Shown in pieces: positions 8,687 to 17,143 of a stretch of DNA of 52,354 nucleotides; within the stretch, counting starts at the first letter, position 1; each line of letters starts with the position of its first letter. The translations under genes and the position numbers were made by a program. The notes under the pieces were generated by a model that ran no database searches, had not been told where the DNA came from, and saw only the letters and a list, made by a program, of their open reading frames with translations. The stretch is from an uncultured Porphyromonadaceae bacterium (GTDB lineage: Bacteria; Bacteroidota; Bacteroidia; Bacteroidales; Muribaculaceae), in assembly GCA_947174235.1 (NCBI GenBank), contig CAMWID010000014.1, forward strand, positions 1-52,354, given 5' to 3'.

Positions 8687-9717
8687 AATTCTTTTTTTCT
8701 TTTATTGAACAATACCCACATCACGACCGGAGCGCCCACAAGGGCAGTTACAGAATTTACAGGCAAAGCGCCCTCGAATCCCGGCATCCTTGCAATGAGA
8801 TTACACAACAATGCCAGCGACGCTCCTCCTAAAAGTGACGCCGGAAGCACTACCGCATGATTAGACGTATGAAAAAGTCCCCGACATATATGGGGTACCG
8901 CCAGCCCGAGAAAAACGACCGGACCGCAATAGGCAGTGACAACCGCGACCAATATTCCCGAACAGGCAATCACCGCCAGTCTCGCCTTTTTGATATTCAG
9001 TCCAAGGTTTTTTGCATAAGAATCTCCAAGCAATAGGAGATTGAGGGTCTTTATCAGAAAAAACGAAGTAGGGAGAAGTAAGAGCATGAGGATTATGAAA
9101 ACTGTTGTCTGTCCACCGGAGACTCTGGAAAAACTTCCTAATCCCCAGATAACATAAGCCCGGATATCCTCTTCCGCACTGAAGAATTTAAGAACCCCGA
9201 TAATGGCATTGGCTATATAACCTATCATGACTCCCATTATCAGAAGCGTAACATTACCCCGCACTTTTTGAGCTACGAACGCGATCAGCGCCATAATAAG
9301 CAAAGAGCCTGCAATCGCCGAAAGAGTGATCGTCACCTCCCCGATGACTCCAAGTTTACTGAGCGCCACACCTCCTATGCTTCCTGACAGAAGGACTACA
9401 AACGCCACGCCGAGACTTGCCCCCGAGCTGATGCCGAGTACCGAAGGTCCGGCAAGCGGATTGCGGAAAACAGTCTGCATAAGCAAACCGCTGACCCCGA
9501 GTCCCGCCCCTGCCATGGCAGCTGTAAGAGACTGCGGCAATCTCGATTTTATAATTATGTTTGTCCATATCCTCGACTCTTCTGTTGATCCCATAAGAAT
9601 ATTGAATATCGCGTCTACAGGAATCTTCACTGAGCCCAGAAGCAGATTCAAGATAATAAACACCATTATGGACATCCCGAGAAGTGCCATTAATATCGTT
9701 GTCTTTGTATGGCTCAT
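8683..9717 (-). CDS. btuC: ABC transporter permease, BtuC/FecCD family
   Basis: This 344-residue inner-membrane permease has about ten hydrophobic segments and the FecCD-family stretches RLPQSLTAAMAGAGLGVSG, QTVFRNPLAGPSVLGISSGA and GPVVFLGLAVPHICR. It forms the transport channel with BtuD and receives ligand from BtuF. The ATG lies inside the btuF stop (4-bp overlap), so the three-gene importer is translationally coupled. The C-terminus ends in a basic tail (FNKRKKEL), which fits the cytoplasmic side. Length and motifs are complete. The substrate is inferred as cobamide or a precursor from genomic setting. Confidence 0.9.
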   Translation of the reverse strand: MSHTKTTILMALLGMSIMVFIILNLLLGSVKIPVDAIFNILMGSTEESRIWTNIIIKSRLPQSLTAAMAGAGLGVSGLLMQTVFRNPLAGPSVLGISSGASLGVAFVVLLSGSIGGVALSKLGVIGEVTITLSAIAGSLLIMALIAFVAQKVRGNVTLLIMGVMIGYIANAIIGVLKFFSAEEDIRAYVIWGLGSFSRVSGGQTTVFIILMLLLLPTSFFLIKTLNLLLLGDSYAKNLGLNIKKARLAVIACSGILVAVVTAYCGPVVFLGLAVPHICRGLFHTSNHAVVLPASLLGGASLALLCNLIARMPGFEGALPVNSVTALVGAPVVMWVLFNKRKKEL

Positions 9718-10859
9718 TTTGTCAACAGATGATAATATTTGGGTTTTCGTTCCGGCAGTATCTCAGGATGAAACACATGAATAAAGTCAGCAAGGACCTC
9801 TTCAGGCTCAACAGGCATCTGCTCATAAAACGGCACTTCATTCATATTGCAATAAATAACGCCATGATATTTCCAGGCATCAAAATCCGTATATCGTTTA
9901 TCCTGTTCCTCAAGGACATTGTAATTATAATCTCCATCAAAGCTATTTACAATCCGCCAATATCTCGCGTCGGCAGCATTCGTATAAACCGTTTCATAAT
10001 CCAACGTCACACCACCGGATTCATTATTGTCTTTAAGGAAATAGTCTCCTCCTGCATCCCTGAACATCTGAGCGAGAAAGCTCCTTCCCCCTACGGCATA
10101 CCAGTTGCCTCCACGCATCTCTCCACTGAACACTTTCGGACGGTCGCTTATCGTATCCACCGAAGATTTAAGATTATTATAGCGTTCTTCAATCCCGGAG
10201 AATATTTCATTCGCCTTACGTTCATTCCCGGTAAGCAACCCTACTACTTTTATCCATTCAGCCTGCCCGAGAGGCGTCAGCTCTTTATATCCAAGATGGG
10301 GCAACATCGGAATATCTACATTCCTTATCGCGTCATAACCTCCGCGTTTGAACGGAGATATAAATATGACATCCGGATCTATAGCCATGATCACCTCGTT
10401 GTCGAAGTTGCCCTCAATTCCGATTTTATGGGTCTTCCCTTCTTTTAGACGAGCGTTCATCTTCTTGTTATGAAGATGGCGCGTGCTGGTTATTCCCACG
10501 ACTTTCTCAGGAATATCAAGTTTCAAAAAATTTGACAGTTGAAGCGATGTCATGCATATTGCGGATTCTATCGGAATATCCAGACGCGTATAGCCTTCCG
10601 GAACAGCTCCGTTGAAATCTTTATCCACAAGCGCGAAATGAAACTGTTCCGCTTCCTTATTCTCGGGATCATTGATGTTTAGGAGCACAATATCGTTATC
10701 ATACGATATTGTGAACCCCTTTGCGTATTTCGGGACTATTGTCGATAAAGAATCCTTTGGCACTCCATTACAATTTTGCGCGTCAGCTGATTTTCCATTT
10801 GAACACGCTGCCAAAACCATCAACGCGATAATTGCTGATATATATCTTAGTCGTTTCAT
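9714..10859 (-). CDS. btuF: Periplasmic substrate-binding lipoprotein, BtuF/FepB-like
   Basis: This 381-residue protein opens with a lipoprotein signal peptide (hydrophobic run ending LAACSNG, lipobox Cys near residue 19). The core matches the type III periplasmic-binding fold: VVGITSTRHLHN, MAIDPDVIFISPF, GGNWYAVGGRSFLAQMFRDAGGDYF and a C-terminal FHPEI segment. It should hand a tetrapyrrole or metal chelate to BtuC-BtuD. At 381 residues it is longer than enterobacterial BtuF (about 270), with an N-terminal insertion (about residues 25-100) as in many Bacteroidota homologues. It starts 13 bp after the DUF2149-like gene. B12 or cobinamide is the expected ligand because the operon has a cobalamin riboswitch, but the sequence itself does not show the ligand. 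Confidence 0.85.
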   Translation of the reverse strand: MKRLRYISAIIALMVLAACSNGKSADAQNCNGVPKDSLSTIVPKYAKGFTISYDNDIVLLNINDPENKEAEQFHFALVDKDFNGAVPEGYTRLDIPIESAICMTSLQLSNFLKLDIPEKVVGITSTRHLHNKKMNARLKEGKTHKIGIEGNFDNEVIMAIDPDVIFISPFKRGGYDAIRNVDIPMLPHLGYKELTPLGQAEWIKVVGLLTGNERKANEIFSGIEERYNNLKSSVDTISDRPKVFSGEMRGGNWYAVGGRSFLAQMFRDAGGDYFLKDNNESGGVTLDYETVYTNAADARYWRIVNSFDGDYNYNVLEEQDKRYTDFDAWKYHGVIYCNMNEVPFYEQMPVEPEEVLADFIHVFHPEILPERKPKYYHLLTK

Positions 10860-10872
10860 ATATATGTTACTT

Positions 10873-11205
10873 TTATTCGGGGATATAGATTATTTCTCCA
10901 CTCTCAAGTTGATACGCAGCCCCGACTCTTCTTCCTCTATTTCCTGAGTCAGGATCCTGATTCCCGGAAGGGGTATACTTTTTTATTTCATTCCCGCTTT
11001 TTGTGATTATCTCCATATTGTCTTCACCGGGATTCTTGACTATGGTGTAATCCTCTTTCGAGAAAATCTCATTCATATTAAAATGCACTACCAGCGCAAC
11101 CATCAGCGCTATGGCAAAAACCATTGCCACATCAAACAGATTGGTAAGCATGGACAATGGATTGTCATTGTCCTCATCTTCCTGATATATAGGGTTCGGT
11201 CTCAT
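10873..11205 (-). CDS. DUF2149/HmuV-like membrane protein (ExbD-like partner)
   Basis: This 110-residue protein has an acidic N-terminal tail (residues 1-20), one transmembrane segment (about 25-43, VAMVFAIALMVALVVHF) and a polar C-terminal domain that ends QLESGEIIYIPE. The layout resembles DUF2149 proteins, which sit next to CobN-like chelatases and TolQ-like channels, including HmuV of Bacteroidota hmu loci. It probably pairs with the upstream TolQ/ExbB-like channel in an ExbB-ExbD manner and projects its C-terminal domain into the periplasm. The start overlaps the channel gene by 4 bp. The family call comes from size, topology and neighbours more than from a catalytic motif, and the function is unproven. 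Confidence 0.7.
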   Translation of the reverse strand: MRPNPIYQEDEDNDNPLSMLTNLFDVAMVFAIALMVALVVHFNMNEIFSKEDYTIVKNPGEDNMEIITKSGNEIKKYTPSGNQDPDSGNRGRRVGAAYQLESGEIIYIPE

Positions 11206-11792
11206 TCTTCTGTCATTTTACGGTAAAGGTATTCAAGGTCGTTCAATGATTTTGCATAGAACCGCTGATTTATTTGAAGAGACAACAGACCTATCGCCGC
11301 AATAACCATTCCCACAACTGTGGTGGCGAACGCCACCTGCATGTTGTAAGCCATCGCGGTAAGATCTCCGGTTCCAAGTCCGACCAACGCCGGCCCCATA
11401 GGGATAAGTGTTCCCATAAGTCCGAACATCGGACCAAATTTTACCAGCATACGGTCTTTCGAAAGTATTCTTTGAACCTCTACCTGATAATTTGCGAGCT
11501 CATGGTCACAATACGCCTTGTCTCTTGAATGATCCATTATATTTTTTAAGGTTTTCGAAAAGATGGATCCACCGTATGCCGCGAGACCGTCATAAAGATC
11601 TGGCATCTTTTCCGGAGAATAGTCATGAAGTATCGGAATCAAAGATTTTGTGATAAGCCTATGACATCTATATCTACCGTATAAACCTGCAAGTGTGACC
11701 GCCGCTTTCATTAAAAGAAGAAGAAGAAGAAGAATCACCGGGATAAGCAATCCGTTTGAAATCACAAATAATATATCTGAAATTGTTGTCAT
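11202..11792 (-). CDS. MotA/TolQ/ExbB-family proton channel protein
   Basis: The 196-residue product has an N-terminal transmembrane helix (about 10-30), a cytoplasmic helical region and two closely spaced C-terminal helices. Those helices carry the TolQ/ExbB signature KFGPMFGLMGTLIPMGPAL, then MAYNMQVAFATTVVGMVIAAIGLL. Proteins of this family conduct protons and power work across the envelope. A longer reading frame begins at 11840, but I chose the ATG at 11792 because it overlaps the preceding stop (ATGA) and the extra residues are not membrane-like. Placement beside a CobN-like chelatase follows the HmuU pattern of hmu loci. It may energise CobN or the outer-membrane receptor; neither is shown by sequence. 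Confidence 0.86.
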   Translation of the reverse strand: MTTISDILFVISNGLLIPVILLLLLLLMKAAVTLAGLYGRYRCHRLITKSLIPILHDYSPEKMPDLYDGLAAYGGSIFSKTLKNIMDHSRDKAYCDHELANYQVEVQRILSKDRMLVKFGPMFGLMGTLIPMGPALVGLGTGDLTAMAYNMQVAFATTVVGMVIAAIGLLSLQINQRFYAKSLNDLEYLYRKMTEE

Positions 11793-12289
11793 ATCATTCC
11801 ATATATTATAATTCCAATGAAGAAAGAAATCAAGGCACATTGATACAGTGCATCCTTACCCGCATAAAGATAGCGTGCAAGAGCCGTCAAAAGTATAAGA
11901 ATAATTCCCGTGGAAATACCGACCGCTATACTGAGCATTGTGAAATCTTTTCCGGGAAACAGTCGCAGACATTCCGATGCAAGCGGAATCAATGATAAAG
12001 CGATGACTAATCCGGGATAATATTTCAATATGTTGTTCAATCTTTTTTCCGCGAAGCAAAATCTTATAAAGACAAACGACTCCAGAAACACTGCAATGAT
12101 GATGTCTTTTCCGTAAATACGGAAAGAGATGTCGTTTGAAGATACCGTGCATGACTGATATGTGATTATCGCGGCAATTATTCCCCAACATACACACATG
12201 GAATAAGCAAAGATCCGTGACATCATAGACATTTTTATAATGTCGCACAATGCTGCCAAGATCAGCAGGACAACTGATGCCACAATCAT
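11789..12289 (-). CDS. Small polytopic membrane protein in the CobN module (HmuT-like position)
   Basis: This is a 166-residue protein with about five or six hydrophobic segments, including residues 1-15, 26-43, 65-80, 95-108, 118-138 and 150-166. No catalytic motif is visible. A short basic loop, FAEKRLNN, separates the halves. It overlaps the cobN stop by 4 bp and the TolQ-like gene by 4 bp, so it is translated as part of the chelatase module. Its position matches the membrane protein between CobN-like and TolQ-like genes in hmu-type loci. I do not recognise a domain by sequence; a role in transport or in anchoring the CobN complex is inference. Confidence 0.65.
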   Translation of the reverse strand: MIVASVVLLILAALCDIIKMSMMSRIFAYSMCVCWGIIAAIITYQSCTVSSNDISFRIYGKDIIIAVFLESFVFIRFCFAEKRLNNILKYYPGLVIALSLIPLASECLRLFPGKDFTMLSIAVGISTGIILILLTALARYLYAGKDALYQCALISFFIGIIIYGMI

Positions 12290-15200
12290 CTTCTATCCTT
12301 TCTTCCCCTGTACAAGAGGATGCCAAGTCCGGCAATCAAAGCGATTGTCAGGACGGTTATAATCCATTTGTAATCGGAGTCAGAGATCGCTTTGGAAAGC
12401 ATGCTCATTTTTTCCTCCTTTAACACCTTTGCGCCTTTCGGCTCAGACGTGGCTTTCGCCATGGCTTCACGATATTCGTTGGAATCATCGCGTTGCAGCC
12501 GGGAAGCCACATAATCTGTAAGTTTTGAGTTGGCACATACAAATTCGGTACATGGGGCATCATTTTTCACTGTCAATTCAGCATGCAGTTTGGCAGTAGC
12601 GTCAATCTGGGCATCACTCCCCTTCCAAAATCCTTTACGCGCGCTTTCAAGCATGGTTGCCGTCATTTCCTGAAGAGCGGCGGGATTGACCCGTTCAAAA
12701 TATTCTTCAATACCAAGTCCGTATTTATCAACGATATATGTGTCATACAAATCATCATATATGTTTTCAGTCAAAGCACTTGGTCGCGTAACATTCCATC
12801 CAAAAATATTCCGGAATATTTCACCGAACATCTGTGCCGTCGTCGCGTCGCCCTTCATCCGTTCTTTAATAAACACGGGGTTAAGAATGGTTGCCCTCGT
12901 TTCTATGGCAACCGCTTCTTTTGTGTCTTGCAGACGCGGAATATAAGGGTTGCGGTAGTCTGCCATGACAGCCTCAGGCTCTTTACCGTCAAGCTCTTTT
13001 GTCGCCATGGAAAGAGCGCCTGTAAACTCGTAAACGTGGTCAAGAGAAATAGGTCCCCATGTGTTGCTTTGACGAGGCTGGACGATTACATCGGTGCCAG
13101 AGATTCCCGCAGCCAATAAATCACGGTTCATGATTCCCCAGTTGTCTTCATCTCCATACAAAGCACACATATTGTTGAGATAACCTTCAACCAATTCTTT
13201 CCTGTCGTCCCACTCTCCAGAGCTTTCTGTGTATCGTAACATTCCGGTGCTGTATCCCGAGTTGACAGGTCCGAACACTCTCATCGTGGAAAGTTCACGC
13301 GCCCGTTTGGGAGATTCCCCTTTTTCAACCATATCCTTTTCTTGAGCGATAGTACCTTCTGCCACATAATTGGGATATATATCATCGTCTGACTCTGACG
13401 CAAGTCTCACTGCATCGGTGATCATCTTCAGTCTGGACGACGCTATGTCTCGAAGCTGTCCTGAGACCTGGACGAGGATATTGATGCGCGGTCGTCCGAG
13501 TTCATCCGACGGTGTCAGTTTTAAATCCATCACTCTCCCTTGTTCATCCCTTACCGGTTCCACACCCAACATACGGAGCGCCTGAGCGATGGTTGCCCCT
13601 TGTGATGATATAAACTCACCCGCCCAGAAGGTATAACTCACTTTCCGCGGATATTCCCCGTGCTGTCGCAAATAATTTGCCAACGTCTGCTCAGCCAACG
13701 CCACCCCGTCGTTCCATGCCTTTTCTCCCGGAGTAGACTCGGCATTAATGCTGAACATGTTCCTGCCTGTGGGAAGCACATTGGGATTCAAGACCGGATC
13801 TCCTCCGGGAGCGGGCTTCACAGGAATCCCATCAAGGACATCGAGCATGGACCGGATTTCAGCCCCTGCCGACTCCTTCAACAGATCCCTATATGTGACT
13901 GCTTCCATCAATTCTTCCGAGACAAGATGTCCAGGAGCCTTAAGCGCCTCAATAATATCAGTTCTCGCCTTCGGCAGATAATGGTGTGAGATATAAGAGA
14001 AATCCTGAAGATCCTCCTTACGGATTTTTCCCAGATCGAAATCATTCCTGGCACGGTTATATGCCACCTTGTCTGACGCGATCGCCAGGACAGATGTCTC
14101 CATGTCTCTGTCGGAATAAGGCTTACCCATTACATAATAGGCACCGGTTATTTTTTCATTTGCAAGTTCCTCGACAAAGGCATCCACTTTTTTCAGTTCT
14201 TCGAGTGTATAAGTGCCTGTTTCCAAAGAATCCAGTCCCAAATCTCTATGAAAGCCGAGTGTCTGTATCTTTCGTTTTATGTCGTTTGTATTCTTGTGCG
14301 GATCCGATATAGCGTCATGTATATTTTCAATCAATCCACAATATTTAGCCCTCATGCCGCTCTCTACATAAGGAGGTGTAAGATGTGTCACTATAACGGC
14401 ATGGCTCCGGCGTTTTGCTATTATAGCCTCCCCCACATTTCCGGTGGTATAGAAATAAAAATGTGGTCGATTGCCCACGAGTACTTCCGCCCAGTCTGCT
14501 TGTGAGAGTCCGGCATTTTTCCCCGGCGTGAATTCAAGGTTACCATGAGTTCCGAAATGGATAAGAGCATCAGCGTCAAACCCTTTCTGCATATACAGAT
14601 ACGGGGCGACATAACTGTGTGGAGGAACCACATCCACACCATGCACGAGTTTGAAATCATTGTCTTCAAGCGCGGGACGCGGCTGAGGAAACAACAGTAC
14701 GTTTCCATATTGCAACACAGCTATCGCGATACTGTCACCTCGTGCCAACAGTTTTCCGGGTGCCTTTCCATATTGTTTTTCTATTTCAGAATATTTCTCC
14801 GGGAGAAGCACTTCCTCTGCCCATTTTTCATAAACATCCCGTTTTATCCACAACGGGCTTGCCTCGTTCATGAATCTTTCCTGCGCCTCTTCCGCATAAT
14901 CTCCCATGACCGCACCTTTAATCATCAACTGATTTTTGAATTCCTCAATACTTGCCGGAAGACCGGAAACGTCATATCCTCTTTCGGACAGTGTTTTAAG
15001 AAATTTGTAAAGTGACGGCACCACTTCCATTCCCGAGGCAAGAAGCGCATCCTTACCGGGAGATTTGAAATATCCGATAGCTATCTTTTTATCCGAGTTA
15101 TTGGTGTGACGGAGATTCATAAATCGGATGAACTGCTCCATAAAAGCGTCAATTCTCTCCCTCTCCGGCGTATACATCAGATACCCTTTGGAATCCGGAT

Positions 15201-16176
15201 TCTGAGTGGATATACATAGAGGAGTCATACCTCCGTCAATTTCAGGGACTACAATCCGGGCGTTCAGCGTACCTCCACCCATAGGATTGTTGACATCCAG
15301 CCATTCCTCATGAGACTGGATCAAAGGGAAAGGCATAAACAGCGGAATGTGTCTGTCATACGCCCAATTGATCAGGGAATCATTTCCGAGCCTCCCCATT
15401 GGAAGATACACGATTGCGTCAGGAGATATTTCTTTTATAAATTTTGCCCTGTTTTTACCTGTGCAGCTCAATGGATATACATTATATCCGGCATTAGTAA
15501 GACGAGATATAAGGGTATCTACATGTGCCCTGTTGCTTTCGACGGGGAATGTAACACCCGATATGAAAGCTATATTATCACCCCCATCGTGAAAAATGCC
15601 TTTCGCTTTAAGGTAATCGGTCAGTCCTTCGGGATTTTCAAAATATCTCCCCTCTTCCAGATGATAGAACATATCAGAGGGGAGCCTGAACGGAAGCTCA
15701 TAATCCATGTCTCCCAGTCTTCCCGGGGTAGCGAAACTTCTGACATATCTCAACATATTGCGATAGTTGGAATGGCATGGGTTGGAGAAATATTCCTGCA
15801 ATCTATTTTGTTGTAATGAATCAAGGTTGCTGTTGACAACAAAACTGAAATTACGGAGAGTGTTGGTGAAAACCGGAATTCCCTTTGCCGAAGCCTTCTC
15901 AAGGGAACGCATTTGCAGACTGTCAAGATAAAGACCGCGTCCATACATAAGTATGGCGTCATAGTCATCGAAATTCCTTGCGTCTTCCATTGACTCACAT
16001 ATCACTTTTATATGTCGGCTATCATTGTTGAGGGAAATTTCAGCAGCTTGTGCCGGCAAAGGATTGACAACAAGAATCTTTGTAGGTTTGAGAAATGTAT
16101 GATACACACACGCTCCCGCAACTGCCGCGAGAAGGATCGCGCAGACTATGACAGAAGCTTTCTTTATCTTTGACAT
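12286..16176 (-). CDS. cobN: CobN-like chelatase subunit, membrane-anchored (HmuS-type)
   Basis: This 1296-residue protein belongs to the CobN/magnesium-chelatase H family, shown by HFGTHGNLEFTPGKNAGLS, a YTFWAGEFISSQGATIAQ segment, GRPRINILVQVSGQLRD and SNTWGPISLDHVYEF. CobN inserts Co(II) into a corrin ring with CobS and CobT, while HmuS-type relatives act on heme. It has an N-terminal signal anchor (about 8-25) and a C-terminal helix (about 1268-1288) ending RGRKDRR. By the positive-inside rule the bulk would be periplasmic. No CobS/CobT or ChlI/ChlD ATPase is in the window; a TolQ-like channel follows instead. It starts 3 bp after cbiK. The reaction (insertion, removal or exchange of a metal in B12-type rings) is inference. 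Confidence 0.88.
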   Translation of the reverse strand: MSKIKKASVIVCAILLAAVAGACVYHTFLKPTKILVVNPLPAQAAEISLNNDSRHIKVICESMEDARNFDDYDAILMYGRGLYLDSLQMRSLEKASAKGIPVFTNTLRNFSFVVNSNLDSLQQNRLQEYFSNPCHSNYRNMLRYVRSFATPGRLGDMDYELPFRLPSDMFYHLEEGRYFENPEGLTDYLKAKGIFHDGGDNIAFISGVTFPVESNRAHVDTLISRLTNAGYNVYPLSCTGKNRAKFIKEISPDAIVYLPMGRLGNDSLINWAYDRHIPLFMPFPLIQSHEEWLDVNNPMGGGTLNARIVVPEIDGGMTPLCISTQNPDSKGYLMYTPERERIDAFMEQFIRFMNLRHTNNSDKKIAIGYFKSPGKDALLASGMEVVPSLYKFLKTLSERGYDVSGLPASIEEFKNQLMIKGAVMGDYAEEAQERFMNEASPLWIKRDVYEKWAEEVLLPEKYSEIEKQYGKAPGKLLARGDSIAIAVLQYGNVLLFPQPRPALEDNDFKLVHGVDVVPPHSYVAPYLYMQKGFDADALIHFGTHGNLEFTPGKNAGLSQADWAEVLVGNRPHFYFYTTGNVGEAIIAKRRSHAVIVTHLTPPYVESGMRAKYCGLIENIHDAISDPHKNTNDIKRKIQTLGFHRDLGLDSLETGTYTLEELKKVDAFVEELANEKITGAYYVMGKPYSDRDMETSVLAIASDKVAYNRARNDFDLGKIRKEDLQDFSYISHHYLPKARTDIIEALKAPGHLVSEELMEAVTYRDLLKESAGAEIRSMLDVLDGIPVKPAPGGDPVLNPNVLPTGRNMFSINAESTPGEKAWNDGVALAEQTLANYLRQHGEYPRKVSYTFWAGEFISSQGATIAQALRMLGVEPVRDEQGRVMDLKLTPSDELGRPRINILVQVSGQLRDIASSRLKMITDAVRLASESDDDIYPNYVAEGTIAQEKDMVEKGESPKRARELSTMRVFGPVNSGYSTGMLRYTESSGEWDDRKELVEGYLNNMCALYGDEDNWGIMNRDLLAAGISGTDVIVQPRQSNTWGPISLDHVYEFTGALSMATKELDGKEPEAVMADYRNPYIPRLQDTKEAVAIETRATILNPVFIKERMKGDATTAQMFGEIFRNIFGWNVTRPSALTENIYDDLYDTYIVDKYGLGIEEYFERVNPAALQEMTATMLESARKGFWKGSDAQIDATAKLHAELTVKNDAPCTEFVCANSKLTDYVASRLQRDDSNEYREAMAKATSEPKGAKVLKEEKMSMLSKAISDSDYKWIITVLTIALIAGLGILLYRGRKDRR

Positions 16177-16179
16177 CGC

Positions 16180-17073
16180 TTACAGATTCTCTTTAATAAA
16201 TGATGATTTTTGCTGTGACGCATTAAGAACCGGAGCCGCTATGGCTTCGCGGATATGGTCCAGATATATATTCTGAATCTCCGGAACCTGCCCAAGACCC
16301 TCGATCACAGTGTTGACGGCAAAGCCCTCCTTTTCAAGTTCTTCTCTCCACTCTCCGTCAATATCATTTCGCGCATGGTCACCCGCCACAAACATAAAGG
16401 GCACAAGTGTGACAGTTTTTATCTTTGAAGACCTCAGTTTTTCCAATGTCGTATCATATGTAGGGTATCCCTCCACTGTCGCGACATGGAAATCCTTCAT
16501 ACCATTTGCCGAGAACATATAATCCACCTGTGAATACATGGCATTCGCCGGTGTCGATGTCCCATGCCCCACAAAAACAACTCCATTGTTTTTCTTGTCA
16601 TAACAGGAATAACGTTCCGACAAAATTTCAACCACTTTTTCTCCATCCTTCACAGAATATAAAAGTGGTCTGCCTACTCTTATCTCAGAGAAAAACGGCG
16701 ACATCGTCTCCGCGTCTTTGCGCAACACCTCAGTCTCTATACCTTCAATGATATTTGTGCCCTGCACCACCACATCCGTATAACCGTCAGCCGCAAGTTT
16801 CAGCAAAGCCTGTTTGGGCGTAAGCTTCTCTATTCCCCGTTTTTTCAATCTATCGATTATTATGCGAGAAGTATATGCCTCCACGACAGTAAATCCGGAA
16901 AACTCTTTCCTTACTTTTTCATTTATAGCATCAATCGTGGCTGCTCTTGTATCGTCGAAAGTAGTTCCGAAATGAACCATGAGGATCGCTCTTTTCCCGT
17001 TGGGGTCTATTGTCTGTGCATTCGACACAAGACAGACGATCATAAGAAATAAAATAAGCTTTATCCTTGACAT
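16180..17073 (-). CDS. cbiK: Sirohydrochlorin cobaltochelatase CbiK with signal peptide
   Basis: This 297-residue class II chelatase is related to CbiK, which inserts Co(II) into sirohydrochlorin in the anaerobic B12 pathway. Visible family elements are MVHFGTTFDDTRAATIDA (about 32-49), QGTNIIEGIE, VFVGHGTSTPANAMYSQVDY, ATVEGYPT and LVPFMFVAGDHARNDI; the last two His-containing segments form the metal site. The first 20 residues form a cleavable signal peptide (hydrophobic run ending SNAQ). This would place the enzyme in the periplasm, as known for one Desulfovibrio CbiK. It follows the DUF4374 gene after 70 bp containing a hairpin and precedes cobN by 3 bp. Whether it serves cytoplasmic synthesis or another envelope step is open. 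Confidence 0.9.
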   Translation of the reverse strand: MSRIKLILFLMIVCLVSNAQTIDPNGKRAILMVHFGTTFDDTRAATIDAINEKVRKEFSGFTVVEAYTSRIIIDRLKKRGIEKLTPKQALLKLAADGYTDVVVQGTNIIEGIETEVLRKDAETMSPFFSEIRVGRPLLYSVKDGEKVVEILSERYSCYDKKNNGVVFVGHGTSTPANAMYSQVDYMFSANGMKDFHVATVEGYPTYDTTLEKLRSSKIKTVTLVPFMFVAGDHARNDIDGEWREELEKEGFAVNTVIEGLGQVPEIQNIYLDHIREAIAAPVLNASQQKSSFIKENL

Positions 17074-17093
17074 ATATTTATCGGTTTGAATAT

Positions 17094-17132
17094 CTATCTC
17101 CCGGAAACATCATCAACGAATCCGGGAGATAG
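17094..17132 (-). promoter_or_regulatory. Intercistronic hairpin between lipoprotein and cbiK genes
   Basis: A perfect 11-bp inverted repeat (arms 17094-17104 and 17122-17132, 17-nt loop) lies in the 70-bp gap. On the minus-strand RNA no U-tract follows, so it is not a canonical terminator. It may be a partial terminator, or an RNA-stability element that leaves more mRNA for the two outer-membrane genes upstream than for the chelatase genes. That role is inference. Confidence 0.6.
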
Positions 17133-17143
17133 AAGACAAATTA

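Noticed and set aside
9684..10448. A 254-codon open frame on the plus strand opposite btuF
   Set aside because: It lies antisense to a clear substrate-binding protein, has no recognisable domain and odd composition. Similar long antisense frames occur throughout the cobalamin operon and reflect codon bias.
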